The notes under the pieces were generated by a model that made no database searches, had not been told where the DNA came from, and saw only the letters and a program-made list of their open reading frames with translations. Below, piece by piece: positions 18,199 to 27,599 of a DNA stretch of 64,000 nucleotides. The stretch lies in NCBI RefSeq assembly GCF_000300815.1, contig NZ_AMRX01000001.1, positions 124,001 through 188,000 on the forward strand, in the 5' to 3' direction. This stretch comes from Gayadomonas joobiniege G7. GTDB lineage: Bacteria > Pseudomonadota > Gammaproteobacteria > Enterobacterales > Alteromonadaceae. A program made the translations under genes and the position numbers. The stretch's first letter is position 1. The number at the start of each line of letters is the position of its first letter.

Positions 18199-18623
18199 TC
18201 ATTTTATGGCTGAAAGCGCTACACATTATATTTATGGTCGCTTGGTTTGCAGGCATTTTTTATTTTCCTCGACTGCTGGTTTATCACGCGCAAAACCAAT
18301 CAGACCAGGTCCACCAACAATTTTGTATTATGGAACGACGTCTGCTGTATTTTGTCACTCCATTTGCCATTTTAACCGCAGTTTTTGGTATATGCTTAAT
18401 GGTGTTATACGGAAGTGAGTGGCTAAAAACCAGCGGCTGGTTACATGCAAAACTGACATTAGTCACTTTGCTTTATGTTTACCATGGTTATTGTTTTGTG
18501 CTGTTAAAACGCTTTAAAGCTGGTCGGAACAAACGCTCAGCGCGTTTTTACCGCTATTTTAATGAAGCCCCTGTCATCTTATTATTTGCCATTATTATAC
18601 TGGCCGTCGTCAAACCTTTTTGA
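18195..18623 (+). CDS. hemJ: Protoporphyrinogen IX oxidase HemJ
   Basis: 142 aa, four predicted membrane helices. HemJ oxidises protoporphyrinogen IX to protoporphyrin IX late in heme synthesis, in the cytoplasmic membrane. The conserved start LKALHIIFMVAWFAGIFYFP with its histidine, the ME..L motif after helix 1, and LKLTLV-like AKLTLVTLLYVYHGY in helix 3 fit the family. The ATG overlaps the ClC stop (ATGA), so the two are translationally coupled. hemL, another heme-pathway gene, lies 1.1 kb downstream beyond pyrB. Confidence 0.9.
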   Translation: MIILWLKALHIIFMVAWFAGIFYFPRLLVYHAQNQSDQVHQQFCIMERRLLYFVTPFAILTAVFGICLMVLYGSEWLKTSGWLHAKLTLVTLLYVYHGYCFVLLKRFKAGRNKRSARFYRYFNEAPVILLFAIIILAVVKPF

Positions 18624-18662
18624 TTTTGCAGCGTGCCAAGTATGCTATCATAGCGCCAGTTT
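18624..18662 (+). promoter_or_regulatory. Possible promoter upstream of pyrB
   Basis: The 63-base gap before pyrB contains TATGCTATCAT (about 18640-18650), which could be an extended -10 element. The -35 match is poor, so this is only a suggestion. Confidence 0.3.
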
Positions 18663-18686
18663 TGGACTCAGCTAAGCAGGTGTTTC

Positions 18687-19709
18687 ATGTTTAAATTTGA
18701 AGGGGCGAATATACTCTCAGTACAGCAATTTGATCGCGAGAGTATTGAATATCTTTTTCGCATTGCCGATGCGATGCAACCTTATGCTCACCGTCATAAA
18801 AGAACGCATGTTCTTGATGGAGCAATTTTAGGCAATTTGTTTTTCGAAGCCAGTACCCGAACCCGAGTGAGTTTTGGCACCGCATTTAATCTGTTAGGCG
18901 GGCATGTCCGTGAAACCACTGGGTTAAAAAGCTCAGCGTTGGCCAAGGGTGAATCTTTATATGACACAGCCCGTGTATTAAGTAGCTACAGTGATGTTAT
19001 TGCGATGCGGCATCCTGATTCTGGATCTGTGGCTGAATTTGCCACCGGCAGCCGTGTCCCCGTCATCAACGGTGGTGATGGTGCGAACGAACATCCAACC
19101 CAAGCACTATTAGATTTATACACCATACAAAAAGAGCAACACGCCCATCAATTAGGTATTGATGGCATGCACATAGCGCTCATCGGTGATTTAAAATATG
19201 GCCGTACGGTGCACTCTTTGTGTCAATTATTATGCCTGTATAAAGACTTAAAAATTACCCTTATCTCGCCAGCCGAATTAGCCATGCCAGATAAAGTCAT
19301 TTCAGCAATCGAAAATGCGGGTCACCAGTGTATTATTACAGAGCAGCTAGAAGGCCACTTAGATGCTGATATTGTCTATCAAACCCGTATTCAGCAAGAA
19401 AGGTTTCCATCTGAACAAGAAGCAAATCTATACCGCGGCCGTTTCCGTTTAAATCAATCTATTTATACCAAACACTGTAAGTCTAATACAGTGATCATGC
19501 ACCCACTGCCGCGCGACTCACGATCTGATGCCAACGAACTGGATAATGATTTAAATCTAAATCCAAACCTAGCTATTTTCCGTCAAGCGGATAATGGCGT
19601 ATTAGTGCGAATGGCGCTTTTTGCAGCCACTTTAGGGGTTGAAAACTTAGTCAACCGCTATGAATCAGAAGTACGCTGGTACAGTAACAAAGGAAATACG
19701 GTAAATTAA
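18687..19709 (+). CDS. pyrB: Aspartate carbamoyltransferase catalytic chain
   Basis: 340 aa, somewhat longer than E. coli PyrB. It joins carbamoyl phosphate and aspartate in pyrimidine synthesis. The carbamoyl-phosphate loop FFEASTRTRVSFGTA is near residue 55, the 80s loop is KSSALAKGESLYDTA, and the substrate blocks NGGDGANEHPTQALLDL and HPLPRDSRSDANELD are intact. No pyrI regulatory-chain gene follows; hemL starts immediately after the stop codon, so pyrB and hemL are co-transcribed. This is therefore an unlinked PyrB, which may work without PyrI or with one encoded elsewhere. Confidence 0.95.
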   Translation: MFKFEGANILSVQQFDRESIEYLFRIADAMQPYAHRHKRTHVLDGAILGNLFFEASTRTRVSFGTAFNLLGGHVRETTGLKSSALAKGESLYDTARVLSSYSDVIAMRHPDSGSVAEFATGSRVPVINGGDGANEHPTQALLDLYTIQKEQHAHQLGIDGMHIALIGDLKYGRTVHSLCQLLCLYKDLKITLISPAELAMPDKVISAIENAGHQCIITEQLEGHLDADIVYQTRIQQERFPSEQEANLYRGRFRLNQSIYTKHCKSNTVIMHPLPRDSRSDANELDNDLNLNPNLAIFRQADNGVLVRMALFAATLGVENLVNRYESEVRWYSNKGNTVN

Positions 19710-20996
19710 ATGTCTAATTCAGAACTTTTATTCGAACAAGCCCAACAGCATATCCCAGGTGGTGTCAATTCGCCTGTACGCGCATTTAAAGGTGTGGGTG
19801 GCACACCTGTATTTATTGATTACGCTGAAGGCGCTTATTTATTTGATGCCGATGGGCAAAAATATATTGATTATGTAGGCTCTTGGGGGCCCATGATTTT
19901 AGGCCATAATCACCCTGAAATCCGTCAAGCTGTGCATCAAGCAGTGGACAAAGGCCTAAGTTATGGTGCACCGACCGCCTCAGAAACACAAATGGCTGCC
20001 CTTGTAAAATCAATAGTGCCCTCTATGGACAGTGTTCGTATGGTAAACTCAGGTACCGAAGCAACCATGTCGGCGATCCGCTTGGCCCGAGGTTATACTG
20101 GCCGCAATAAACTGGTCAAATTTGAAGGGTGTTATCATGGTCATGCCGACAGCTTGTTAGTTAAAGCAGGATCTGGTGCATTGACCCTTGGTGTGCCTAA
20201 CTCGCCTGGTGTACCGGCAGACTTTGCCAAACACACATTAACGGTTGAATTTAATAACCTAGATTCAGTCAAAGCCGTTTTTGCTGAAGCCGGTGATGAT
20301 ATCGCTTGTATTATTGTAGAACCCGTTGCGGGTAATATGAACTGTATACCGCCACAAGCTGGTTTTTTACAGGGACTGAGAGATATCTGTGACGAATACG
20401 GTGCTGTGCTGATTTTTGATGAAGTCATGACTGGCTTTCGAGTGGCTTTAGGCGGTGCACAAGCGCATTATGGTATTACCCCAGATTTAACCACTTTAGG
20501 TAAAATCATTGGCGGTGGTATGCCAGTCGGTGCTTTTGGTGGAAAAAAAGAGATTATGGACTATATCGCACCCGTTGGCCCAGTTTACCAAGCCGGTACT
20601 TTATCCGGTAATCCGATCGCAATGGCTGCAGGTATTACTGCCTTATCTATTCTGCAAAGCTCAGCAAACGAGCTGTATCCTGCATTAGCGGCCAAAGCAA
20701 GCCGTTTATGTGATGGTTTTAAACAAGCTGCAAGTGAAGCAGGTATTGCGTTAACTACTAACCAAGCTGGCGCTATGTTTGGTTTTTTCTTTACTGAGCA
20801 ATCACAAGTGAATTCATTTTCACAAGCAACAGCTTGCGACCAAAAAAGGTTTAAACAGTTTTACCAACTGATGTTAAAGCAAGGTGTGTATTTAGCACCT
20901 TCTGCATTTGAAGCTGGGTTTGTTTCTAGTGCTCATACAGATGAAGATATAGAGAACACCATCAAAGCAGCAAAAAATGCCTTTTCAGCATTGTAA
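19710..20996 (+). CDS. hemL: Glutamate-1-semialdehyde 2,1-aminomutase
   Basis: 428 aa, full length. HemL makes 5-aminolevulinate from glutamate-1-semialdehyde, the entry to heme by the C5 route. It is a class III PLP enzyme: [17 protein letters not shown] near residue 120, the conserved block [27 protein letters not shown], and the PLP lysine in [17 protein letters not shown] near residue 265. It begins at the base after the pyrB stop and ends eight bases before a strong terminator. Confidence 0.97.
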   Translation: MSNSELLFEQAQQHIPGGVNSPVRAFKGVGGTPVFIDYAEGAYLFDADGQKYIDYVGSWGPMILGHNHPEIRQAVHQAVDKGLSYGAPTASETQMAALVKSIVPSMDSVRMVNSGTEATMSAIRLARGYTGRNKLVKFEGCYHGHADSLLVKAGSGALTLGVPNSPGVPADFAKHTLTVEFNNLDSVKAVFAEAGDDIACIIVEPVAGNMNCIPPQAGFLQGLRDICDEYGAVLIFDEVMTGFRVALGGAQAHYGITPDLTTLGKIIGGGMPVGAFGGKKEIMDYIAPVGPVYQAGTLSGNPIAMAAGITALSILQSSANELYPALAAKASRLCDGFKQAASEAGIALTTNQAGAMFGFFFTEQSQVNSFSQATACDQKRFKQFYQLMLKQGVYLAPSAFEAGFVSSAHTDEDIENTIKAAKNAFSAL

Positions 20997-21003
20997 AATA
21001 TAT

Positions 21004-21033
21004 AAAACTAGACTGCCCTGCAGTCTAGTTTTA
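21004..21033 (+). terminator. Bidirectional terminator after hemL
   Basis: AAAACTAGACTGC (21004-21016) pairs perfectly with GCAGTCTAGTTTT (21020-21032) around a CCT loop. The A-run before and T-run after mean it can serve hemL on the plus strand and the DUF1328 gene on the minus strand. Confidence 0.9.
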
Positions 21034-21046
21034 TTTACATTCCAAA

Positions 21047-21220
21047 CTAATTTGGTGGTCGGCCTCGCAACGCATTCGCTAACAATGCAATCAACCACAA
21101 TATTAAAAATAGAATAAATAATATTTTTGCTATTTCAGTCGCAACGCCTGCAATGCCAGTAAACCCCAGTACGCCGGATATCAAAGCAATAACCAAAAAT
21201 AAAAAGCTCCACCCCAACAT
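21047..21220 (-). CDS. DUF1328 (YtjA/UPF0391) small membrane protein, copy 1
   Basis: 57 aa. It starts MLGWSFLFLVIALISGVLGF, with GAGG eight bases before the ATG at 21220. Two hydrophobic helices (about 5-21 and 30-50) flank the conserved GFTGIAG and AKILF segments, and it ends with a basic tail NALRGRPPN. This matches the YtjA/DUF1328 family of tiny inner-membrane proteins, of unknown function and often linked to stress regulons. A paralogue lies at 21759-21935, with the acidic secreted protein gene between them. Confidence 0.85.
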   Translation of the reverse strand: MLGWSFLFLVIALISGVLGFTGIAGVATEIAKILFILFLILWLIALLANALRGRPPN

Positions 21221-21377
21221 ATTTAGTGCCTCGCTATAAATGCTCAGGTGTTATTATTTTAGTCGAATATTCGAAAAATCCATAAAGTGTGTTCAGGTCT
21301 GAACAATACGTGTTTGGAGGGTGAAAGATACAAGAATGATATTAACTTATGGTGAAAAATGCGATCGGTTTATGAGG

Positions 21378-21399
21378 ACCAGCCGCATATGCGGCTGGT
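21378..21399. terminator. Perfect palindrome downstream of the acidic-protein gene
   Basis: ACCAGCCGC and GCGGCTGGT flank ATAT. The 22-base palindrome sits 17 bases beyond the stop of the minus-strand gene at 21417, where a terminator is expected, but no clear T-run follows on either strand. It could be an RNA end hairpin or a protein-binding site. Confidence 0.5.
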
Positions 21400-21416
21400 T
21401 AACCTAACGCCTACCA

Positions 21417-21674
21417 TTAACAATCTGTGTCGTCGGCGTCTGCTTCTTCTTTAGCATCTTCACACCAGTCTTCAACCTGATTGCCAGCATCTTCTGCTGC
21501 ATCTTCGGTTTCTTCTTGAGCATCTTCAACTGCGTCTTCAGTTTCATCAACTAAGTTGTCCCATTGATCTTCCACTTCTTCCGCAGCCTCTTCATGGTCA
21601 TCAGCCAACGCAACTGGGCTCAATACTAACGCCGAACTTACCAATGCCGTTTTTAAAAGGTTTGAAATTTTCAT
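21417..21674 (-). CDS. Small, extremely acidic exported protein
   Basis: 85 aa. A normal signal peptide (about residues 1-24, ending SPVALA) is followed by a 61-residue mature part in which 31 residues are Asp or Glu, with one Lys, one His and no Arg. It repeats units like EDAVEDA, TEDAAEDA and VEDWCEDA, giving a likely charged helix with an acidic face. Two cysteines (WCED and the final residue) could form a disulfide or bind metal. It is probably periplasmic. I do not recognise a family. It sits between two DUF1328 genes on the same strand. Calcium or other cation binding, or a hydration/stress role, is a guess. Confidence 0.7.
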   Translation of the reverse strand: MKISNLLKTALVSSALVLSPVALADDHEEAAEEVEDQWDNLVDETEDAVEDAQEETEDAAEDAGNQVEDWCEDAKEEADADDTDC

Positions 21675-21758
21675 GATCTGACTCCTTAATAGTTAAAAAA
21701 CAAACATCCGTTGTTCCTTGCATGCGCTATCCCTAACACATGTGATGCTTCATATTGA

Positions 21759-21935
21759 TTAGGGTTTAGGTGATTTTCCGCGTACCGCATTAGAAATTAA
21801 CGAAATAATTAACAATACGACAAAAACGAAAAATAATATTTTGGCAATCCCTGCAGCTGCACCAGCAACCCCAGAAAAACCTAAAATACCCGCAACAATA
21901 GCGACAATTAAAAATACAAGACTCCAACCTAACAT
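21759..21935 (-). CDS. DUF1328 (YtjA/UPF0391) small membrane protein, copy 2
   Basis: 58 aa, starting [20 protein letters not shown] with a strong AAAGGAG ribosome binding site before the ATG at 21935. It has two membrane helices, the conserved [17 protein letters not shown] centre and a basic tail [10 protein letters not shown]. It is closely similar to the copy at 21047-21220, so the pair arose by duplication, with the acidic exported protein gene between them (84 and 196 bases away). Function unknown; family only. Confidence 0.88.
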   Translation of the reverse strand: MLGWSLVFLIVAIVAGILGFSGVAGAAAGIAKILFFVFVVLLIISLISNAVRGKSPKP

Positions 21936-22098
21936 TTGCTTTCTCCTTTAGATGCGAATGTAATAGTTGTATTGCGAAGCTTATGCCAACTTTAAAAAAA
22001 ATTTATAAGATATTGATTTTTAATGTTTATTTATTTTAAAAGGCTGGTCTTCAGAAGTTTTTCACGGACTAAGGTTTGCATTTAAACAGAAATTATTG

Positions 22099-22138
22099 CA
22101 AGCCCCGTATGTAACTTTTACACGTAGGGGCATATTTT
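22099..22138. terminator. Terminator-like hairpin beside the thyA stop
   Basis: GCCCCGTATGT and ACACGTAGGGGC form an imperfect stem followed on the plus strand by ATATTTTTT. It abuts the thyA stop codon (minus strand), where it would end the rppH-thyA transcript, although the T-run is on the opposite side. Confidence 0.5.
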
Positions 22139-22990
22139 TTAGACAGTAAAGGGATATGCAATGGCGGGATGATATTGATACCCTTCGACCTGAAAGTCAT
22201 CACGAGTGACCCAGGTCTCTAGATCTTCTAAAGATTTAATCTCAGGGTTTATGGTGAGCGTCGGTGACGGATACGGATCACGTTTAAGCTGTACATCACG
22301 CATTAATGGCAATTGGTTTTCATATATGTGGGCATTAACAATTTTATGATAGGCTTTACCTGGTTTATGGCCCGTAATACGGGCCATTAGCGCCAGCAAT
22401 ACAAAACATTGGATTTGATTAAAATTTAATCCAAGTGGCACATCACAACTGCGCTGATAAGAAGTTAAATACAGAGTATCACCCAACAACGAAAATGTAT
22501 GTGTATGCATGCAAGGCCGCAAACACCCTAGCTCAAATTCACCAGGGTTATAAAAAGTCACAATTTCGGCTCTGTCATCAATGCCATTTTTTAAATTATC
22601 GACCACTTTTTTAAGTTGGTCTAATTTGCTGCCATCAGGTTTTTGCCAGCCGCGAGCCTGTACGCCATATACTCGCCCCATGTCATCTTCACCTGCACGG
22701 TGAGGATTATTGAGCCAAGCCTGGTTATCATTCGCGTTGGCATTCCAAGTATTACAGCCGATGGCTCTAAAATCAGCGGCGCTGCTATATCCTCGCAAAT
22801 AACCAAGCAGTTCGGCGATGGCCGCTTTATAATAACTTTTTCGGGTGGTAATAATTGGAAATTGGTTTGCGCCAACATCATACTCAAGATCGGCATTCAC
22901 AACCGTCAAACAGCGAGTACCTGTGCGTTTATTTTCTACCCAGATGCCTTCGTCGATAATGCGCTGTGCAAGTTTTAGATACTGTTTCAT
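22139..22990 (-). CDS. thyA: Thymidylate synthase
   Basis: 283 aa, like the Vibrio-type enzyme rather than the 264-aa E. coli form. It makes dTMP from dUMP with methylene-tetrahydrofolate. The catalytic cysteine is in [10 protein letters not shown], followed by the dUMP-binding block [17 protein letters not shown] and, further on, [31 protein letters not shown] near the N-terminus holds the phosphate-binding arginine. Its ATG overlaps the lgt stop by four bases, so lgt and thyA are translationally coupled, as in E. coli and Vibrio. Confidence 0.96.
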   Translation of the reverse strand: MKQYLKLAQRIIDEGIWVENKRTGTRCLTVVNADLEYDVGANQFPIITTRKSYYKAAIAELLGYLRGYSSAADFRAIGCNTWNANANDNQAWLNNPHRAGEDDMGRVYGVQARGWQKPDGSKLDQLKKVVDNLKNGIDDRAEIVTFYNPGEFELGCLRPCMHTHTFSLLGDTLYLTSYQRSCDVPLGLNFNQIQCFVLLALMARITGHKPGKAYHKIVNAHIYENQLPLMRDVQLKRDPYPSPTLTINPEIKSLEDLETWVTRDDFQVEGYQYHPAIAYPFTV

Positions 22991-23802
22991 GCTTTTGCTG
23001 CCTTATTTGCCTGTTGTCTATTTTTGCATGCATAGATAATCAAAGCCAAACCGACAAGTATCATAGGTACACACAAAAGTTGCCCCATGGTCATAAAACC
23101 ACCCATAAAGTTTTGCAGATGTGCATCTGGCTCTCTGAAATATTCAACGATAAAACGGAAACTACCATAACCTAACGCAAATAGACCGGCAATCATGCCT
23201 GTTGGTGGCTGTTTACGACGAACCCAGTTGAGGATAATAAAAAGGACTAACCCTTCTAAAAAAAATTCATACAACTGAGAGGGATGTCGAGGTAAGTCAC
23301 CTGCATTTGGAAAAACAATTGCCCAGGGCACATCTGTGGTTCGTCCCCATAGCTCTGCGTTAATAAAATTACCGATACGGCCTGCGCCTAAACCAAGCGG
23401 AACCAGCGGGGCAATGAAATCTGCAACTTGCAAAAATGTGGTTTTGGTTTTGTGAGCAAACCAAAACATTGCAACAACAACCCCTAAAAATCCACCATGG
23501 AAAGACATGCCACCTTCCCAGATTTTAAACAAATAGCTAGGATCATCTAAAAATAATGGGAACTGGTAAAATAATACATAGCCTATGCGACCGCCTAGAA
23601 TAACCCCTAAAAAGCCATAAAACAGCATGTCACTCAGTTGGTCTTTAGTCCATAAACAACCTTTTTCTTCAGCGCGGCGGTTAGCAAGGTACATAGCGCC
23701 TGCAAATCCAATTAAGTACATTAAACCGTACCAACGTAATGCGATAGGGCCGACCTCAAAAATAACAGGATCTATGGCGGGAAATTGCCAATATTCTTGC
23801 AC
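22987..23802 (-). CDS. lgt: Prolipoprotein diacylglyceryl transferase
   Basis: 271 aa with seven predicted membrane helices. Lgt moves diacylglycerol from phosphatidylglycerol to the lipobox cysteine of prelipoproteins, the first step of lipoprotein maturation. Marks: [11 protein letters not shown] in helix 1-2, [10 protein letters not shown] with the essential histidine near residue 103, the signature [18 protein letters not shown], and [13 protein letters not shown]. Gene order rppH-ptsP-(TauE)-lgt-thyA supports the call. Lipoproteins encoded in this window (at 1531 and 53785) would be its substrates. Confidence 0.96.
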   Translation of the reverse strand: MQEYWQFPAIDPVIFEVGPIALRWYGLMYLIGFAGAMYLANRRAEEKGCLWTKDQLSDMLFYGFLGVILGGRIGYVLFYQFPLFLDDPSYLFKIWEGGMSFHGGFLGVVVAMFWFAHKTKTTFLQVADFIAPLVPLGLGAGRIGNFINAELWGRTTDVPWAIVFPNAGDLPRHPSQLYEFFLEGLVLFIILNWVRRKQPPTGMIAGLFALGYGSFRFIVEYFREPDAHLQNFMGGFMTMGQLLCVPMILVGLALIIYACKNRQQANKAAKA

Positions 23803-23817
23803 TGTAAATTCTCCAAC

Positions 23818-24621
23818 TTAAAAACTAATAAACATTTTTAGCGCAGAAGCCGCTAAGGCTATACCTAAACAAATACGTATTACGCGCTCTGAAAAATGTG
23901 TTGCCATTTTTGCGCCCAAAGGGGCAAATAACATAGAGGTGGTTATGATCGCAAAAAATGCCGGTAAATAAACATAACCTATGGTATAGGGTGGCAAGTC
24001 TACCGCATTTGCGCCGTTGATAACATAGCTTAACGAGCCAAACACAGCGATCAATAAACCGCAGGTTGCTGAGGTGCCAACAGCGCGTCTGGCTTCTAAA
24101 CCTAACCAGATAAGCGCAGGCCCTAACATGGTGCCGCCACCGATCCCAACTAAACTAGATATGAGGCCTGTAATAAAACCAATTAAACTCAACCAGACCC
24201 GACTTTGCGCATAATCAGATACTGGGCGGATGTAGCGCTGGCCAAAAACCACATAAAGTGCTAAAAAGCTGCAAAAAACACCAAAAAATAACGCTAAACT
24301 GTTATTGCTCATTTGTGAACCAAGGGTGCCGCCTAATAAGGCGCCAAACATAAGGCCTGGAAACAAGCTAAAAACAGCTGGCCAAACCACATTATGATTT
24401 TTTCGGTGGCTGTTGGTGGAAGCGAGCGCAGTAAAAATGATGGTTGCCATTGAGGTACCCACTGCAATCACCATGAGGTTTTGTTCAGGTACACCAACCA
24501 TAGGTAATACAAAAGATAATAAAGGCACAACCACTAAACCGCCGCCTATGCCTAAAAAACCAGCTAATATGCCTGCAACGACACCACTCGCTAAAAACAT
24601 TAAAATAAAAATGAGATCCAT
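23818..24621 (-). CDS. TauE/SafE-family membrane permease
   Basis: 267 aa with about eight membrane helices in two homologous halves. Each half has the family's glycine-rich loop: LAGFLGIGGGLVVVP near residue 22 and SLVGIGGGTMLGPAL near residue 145. Members export or import small sulfur compounds such as sulfite or sulfoacetate, but the substrate is rarely predictable. It lies 13 bases after ptsP and 15 before lgt on the same strand, so it is embedded in the rppH-thyA operon. Confidence 0.9.
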   Translation of the reverse strand: MDLIFILMFLASGVVAGILAGFLGIGGGLVVVPLLSFVLPMVGVPEQNLMVIAVGTSMATIIFTALASTNSHRKNHNVVWPAVFSLFPGLMFGALLGGTLGSQMSNNSLALFFGVFCSFLALYVVFGQRYIRPVSDYAQSRVWLSLIGFITGLISSLVGIGGGTMLGPALIWLGLEARRAVGTSATCGLLIAVFGSLSYVINGANAVDLPPYTIGYVYLPAFFAIITTSMLFAPLGAKMATHFSERVIRICLGIALAASALKMFISF

Positions 24622-24634
24622 AACAGCCTGTTAG

Positions 24635-26905
24635 TTATTTACCGGCGCGGATAAAACCACCCATCCCTAAGTCTTCAAGCTTCTGCGTGACCATTTTTTT
24701 AATTTGCTCGGGACAAGCCAACTCGCGGATTTGATTTTTAAGATATTCTACTTCATCAAGGGTGACACTTTTAAGAACCCACTTGGCTTTTAGCAGGTTT
24801 TGCGCACTCATACTAAAACTACGGTAGCCCATTGCCACTAACAGCAGCAGTCCTATAGGTTCGCCAGCCATTTCTCCACAAACGCTGACCGGCACTTTAA
24901 AGCGTTTACATTGCTGAGCTATAAAACCAAGCGCTTCTAACACGCCAGGATGATAACAATCATACAAGCTAGCAACTTTTGGGTTGTTGCGGTCAACTGC
25001 CAATAAATATTGAGTTAAATCATTGCTACCAACCGAGAAAAAATCAACCATTTGCGACAATAAACCAATTTGGTAAATAGCCGCCGGTACTTCTAACATG
25101 GCGCCAATAGGAGGCCAAGGCACATCACATTTTAACTCTTCTTCAAGTTCATGGTGAGCTTGCTGAATTAAGCGCATACAATCAGCCACTTCCTGCACCG
25201 AAGTGATCATAGGCAACAAAATTTTCAAATTTCCGCGTCCAATGTTAGCCCTCAACATTGCTCGGACTTGGACTAAAAGGATTTCAGGATGATCGAGCGT
25301 CATCCGGATGCCGCGCCAACCCAAAAAGGGGTTGTCTTCTTCTATCGGAAAATAAGGTAGTGGCTTATCACCACCAACATCCAAAGTACGCATCAGCACA
25401 GACTTTCCCGGGTAGGCATCTAATGCTTTGGCGTATAAATCATATTGTTCTTGCTCAGATGGAAAACAACTGCGCATCATAAAAGGTATTTCGGTTCGGT
25501 AAAGACCAACACCGTCGGCGTGAATACCCCGCACCACCTCAAAGTCCGCAGCTAACCCTGTATTTATGCTAAGTGATAAAGGTTCACCATCTTTCGTTCT
25601 AGCCGCTTCGTCAGCAACGGTTTTTACTAGGTCTTCAAGCTCTTGTTCTTCCATTAACAATTGCCGGTATTCTTTAATAACAACAGGATCAGGATTAAAA
25701 TAAACTAAACCACTGTAGCCATCTAAAATCGTCGAACGACCATCAATATTGTTCATTGGTAGGTCTTCTAGACCCATTACAGCCGGGATCCCCAATGCGC
25801 GAGCCAAAATAGCAGCGTGCGAATTATTAGACCCCCGCATTGAACAAATACCGCGTAATTTTTCTCGTGGTATTTCCGCCAACATAGAGGCTGTGACTTC
25901 TTCAGCCACCAATACAAGATCGTCCGGCATCGGCCGCTTTTGCATTTCTTTTTTAACCAGGTTGGTTAATACACGCTGCCCTATATCGCGAATATCCGTG
26001 ATCCTTTCACGAATATAACTGTCTTCCATTTGCCCTAGTTCGGCACACAACTCTTCGATCACTATTTTAAGTGAGGTCGCACAGCTCCACCCATTGTGGA
26101 TTTGTTGCTGTACTCTATCACCTAATAAATCGTCATTAAGCATATGATGATATACGTCAAAGATGGCTGACGTATCGCTTGGCAAAATGGTTGTCATTTT
26201 AACTGACAACTCTTTTAGTTCTATTTGTGTTTTTTTAACCGCTTGTTTAAACCGCACGATCTCGCGGCCAACATTGCGGGTGCGGCGTGGCACAATGGAC
26301 GAAAAAGTGATATGAGGCTGGATTGCAAAAGCAGTGCCCAGTGCAATCCCCGTTGAACCGGCCACCCCTCGCATCGCTCGAGCGCGTTTTTTTAATTCAG
26401 GACTTTCGGTACGGTTCAGAGCTTCTCGTGCTTCTGCGTGCGCAACTGCTGAGCCTAATTGTGTTGCCAAAGTGACCAAAAAAGCAACTTGGTTTTCGTC
26501 AAAAACTTCATGGCGGGAATGTTGTACGCTAATAACACCCACGACTTGTCGTTGATGAATAATTGGCGCACCCAAAAAAGAGTTATATCCGTCTTCTAAA
26601 ACTTGGGGAGTTACCAAAAATCTTGGGTGGGCATGCGCATTTGCAACATTAACCGGCTCTTCTTTTTGGCCGACTAAACCCACTAAACCTTCATTAAAAC
26701 CTATAGCCACCGACCCCACAGCAGCTGGGGACAAACCATCGGTAGCCATCAGTAAATAATGTTTATTTTCTTCATCGGCAAGATAAATTGAACAACACTC
26801 AGTTTTCATCGCATCTTTGGTCAAATGAGCGACTCTAGCCAATGCTTTTTCAAGCACTGGCTGGCGGGTCATTTCATCAACAATGCGCTTGAGCGTGTTA
26901 ATCAT
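24635..26905 (-). CDS. ptsP: Phosphoenolpyruvate-protein phosphotransferase PtsP (EI-Ntr)
   Basis: 756 aa, close to E. coli PtsP. The N-terminal GAF domain (about 1-165) senses nitrogen status, reportedly through glutamine; the EI part follows. The phospho-histidine is in [18 protein letters not shown] near residue 355, and the PEP-binding barrel has [11 protein letters not shown], the Arg-containing [15 protein letters not shown], and VCGEMAGEP with the catalytic Cys. It starts the nitrogen-PTS phosphorelay (PtsP to NPr to EIIA-Ntr). Its ATG overlaps the rppH stop by four bases. The relay genes ptsN and ptsO are not in this window. Confidence 0.96.
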   Translation of the reverse strand: MINTLKRIVDEMTRQPVLEKALARVAHLTKDAMKTECCSIYLADEENKHYLLMATDGLSPAAVGSVAIGFNEGLVGLVGQKEEPVNVANAHAHPRFLVTPQVLEDGYNSFLGAPIIHQRQVVGVISVQHSRHEVFDENQVAFLVTLATQLGSAVAHAEAREALNRTESPELKKRARAMRGVAGSTGIALGTAFAIQPHITFSSIVPRRTRNVGREIVRFKQAVKKTQIELKELSVKMTTILPSDTSAIFDVYHHMLNDDLLGDRVQQQIHNGWSCATSLKIVIEELCAELGQMEDSYIRERITDIRDIGQRVLTNLVKKEMQKRPMPDDLVLVAEEVTASMLAEIPREKLRGICSMRGSNNSHAAILARALGIPAVMGLEDLPMNNIDGRSTILDGYSGLVYFNPDPVVIKEYRQLLMEEQELEDLVKTVADEAARTKDGEPLSLSINTGLAADFEVVRGIHADGVGLYRTEIPFMMRSCFPSEQEQYDLYAKALDAYPGKSVLMRTLDVGGDKPLPYFPIEEDNPFLGWRGIRMTLDHPEILLVQVRAMLRANIGRGNLKILLPMITSVQEVADCMRLIQQAHHELEEELKCDVPWPPIGAMLEVPAAIYQIGLLSQMVDFFSVGSNDLTQYLLAVDRNNPKVASLYDCYHPGVLEALGFIAQQCKRFKVPVSVCGEMAGEPIGLLLLVAMGYRSFSMSAQNLLKAKWVLKSVTLDEVEYLKNQIRELACPEQIKKMVTQKLEDLGMGGFIRAGK

Positions 26906-27441
26906 CGACGATAAGATCTCCGTTTTCGATTGTTTTGATTGTGGCGTTTATGTTCTTTGTGTCGCTTATTAGGCATAGCAATTGGCGCAAACTCTTTCAT
27001 TACCTTGCGGTATACATCCCGTTTAAATGAAACCACTTGACGAACTGGATACCAAAAACTTACCCAACGCCACTCATCAAACTCCGGATGGTTAGAACTT
27101 AAAAGGTTTACATCACTCTCTGCACAGGTTAGTCGTAGTAAAAACCACTTTTGTTTTTGCCCGATACAAACTGGGTTAGAATCTTTTCGCACTAAGCGTC
27201 GAGGTAAACGATATTTATGCCAATTTTTAGTGACATACATAATCTCTACGTCTTTCTGTTTTAACCCAACTTCTTCGTACAATTCCCGATACATGGTTTG
27301 TTCTGGGGTTTCACCCGGATCCATACCACCTTGAGGAAATTGCCAAGAGTGCTGCCCATATCTTCTCGCCCAAAAAACTTGGCCAGATCGATTGCAAATT
27401 ACTATGCCGATATTGGCGCGATAACCATCGGCGTCTATCAC
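26902..27441 (-). CDS. rppH: RNA pyrophosphohydrolase RppH
   Basis: 179 aa. RppH removes pyrophosphate from mRNA 5' ends and triggers RNase E decay. The Nudix box [20 protein letters not shown] lies near residue 38, preceded by [10 protein letters not shown]. The start is a GTG at 27441 (read [18 protein letters not shown]), which matches the E. coli protein start. The C-terminal tail is very basic (about residues 155-179, many Arg, Lys and His), fitting RNA binding. It is the first gene of the rppH-ptsP-TauE-lgt-thyA operon. Confidence 0.96.
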   Translation of the reverse strand: MIDADGYRANIGIVICNRSGQVFWARRYGQHSWQFPQGGMDPGETPEQTMYRELYEEVGLKQKDVEIMYVTKNWHKYRLPRRLVRKDSNPVCIGQKQKWFLLRLTCAESDVNLLSSNHPEFDEWRWVSFWYPVRQVVSFKRDVYRKVMKEFAPIAMPNKRHKEHKRHNQNNRKRRSYRR

Positions 27442-27564
27442 TTTTCAACTCACACTTAAAAGTCTTGCTATATGTCTGATTCTTTCACAATCTAGTCACA
27501 TGAGCAAACAAAGTCTTACGTTAAAAGCTATTTTTATTCATCACATTCGGTTTTATTCGAGCAA

Positions 27565-27594
27565 TGAAGCCCCAAAATACCTATTTGGGGGCTT
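27565..27594 (-). terminator. Terminator-like hairpin after the hybrid kinase gene
   Basis: AAGCCCCAAAATA and TATTTGGGGGCTT pair with one mismatch around a short loop, just past the stop codon of the minus-strand kinase at 27600. The T-run is poor. Confidence 0.55.
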
Positions 27595-27599
27595 GTTGT

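Noticed and set aside
21241-21416. Possible small RNA or gene in the gap between the acidic-protein gene and DUF1328 copy 1
   Set aside because: It contains a short inverted repeat (GTTCAG-GT-CTGAAC near 21291) and a palindrome, but no convincing promoter plus terminator or coding frame.
23818-24621. TauE/SafE permease as an insertion into the rppH-thyA operon
   Set aside because: The gene fits tightly, has normal composition, and I recall this order in other alteromonads, so it is not evidence of recent transfer.
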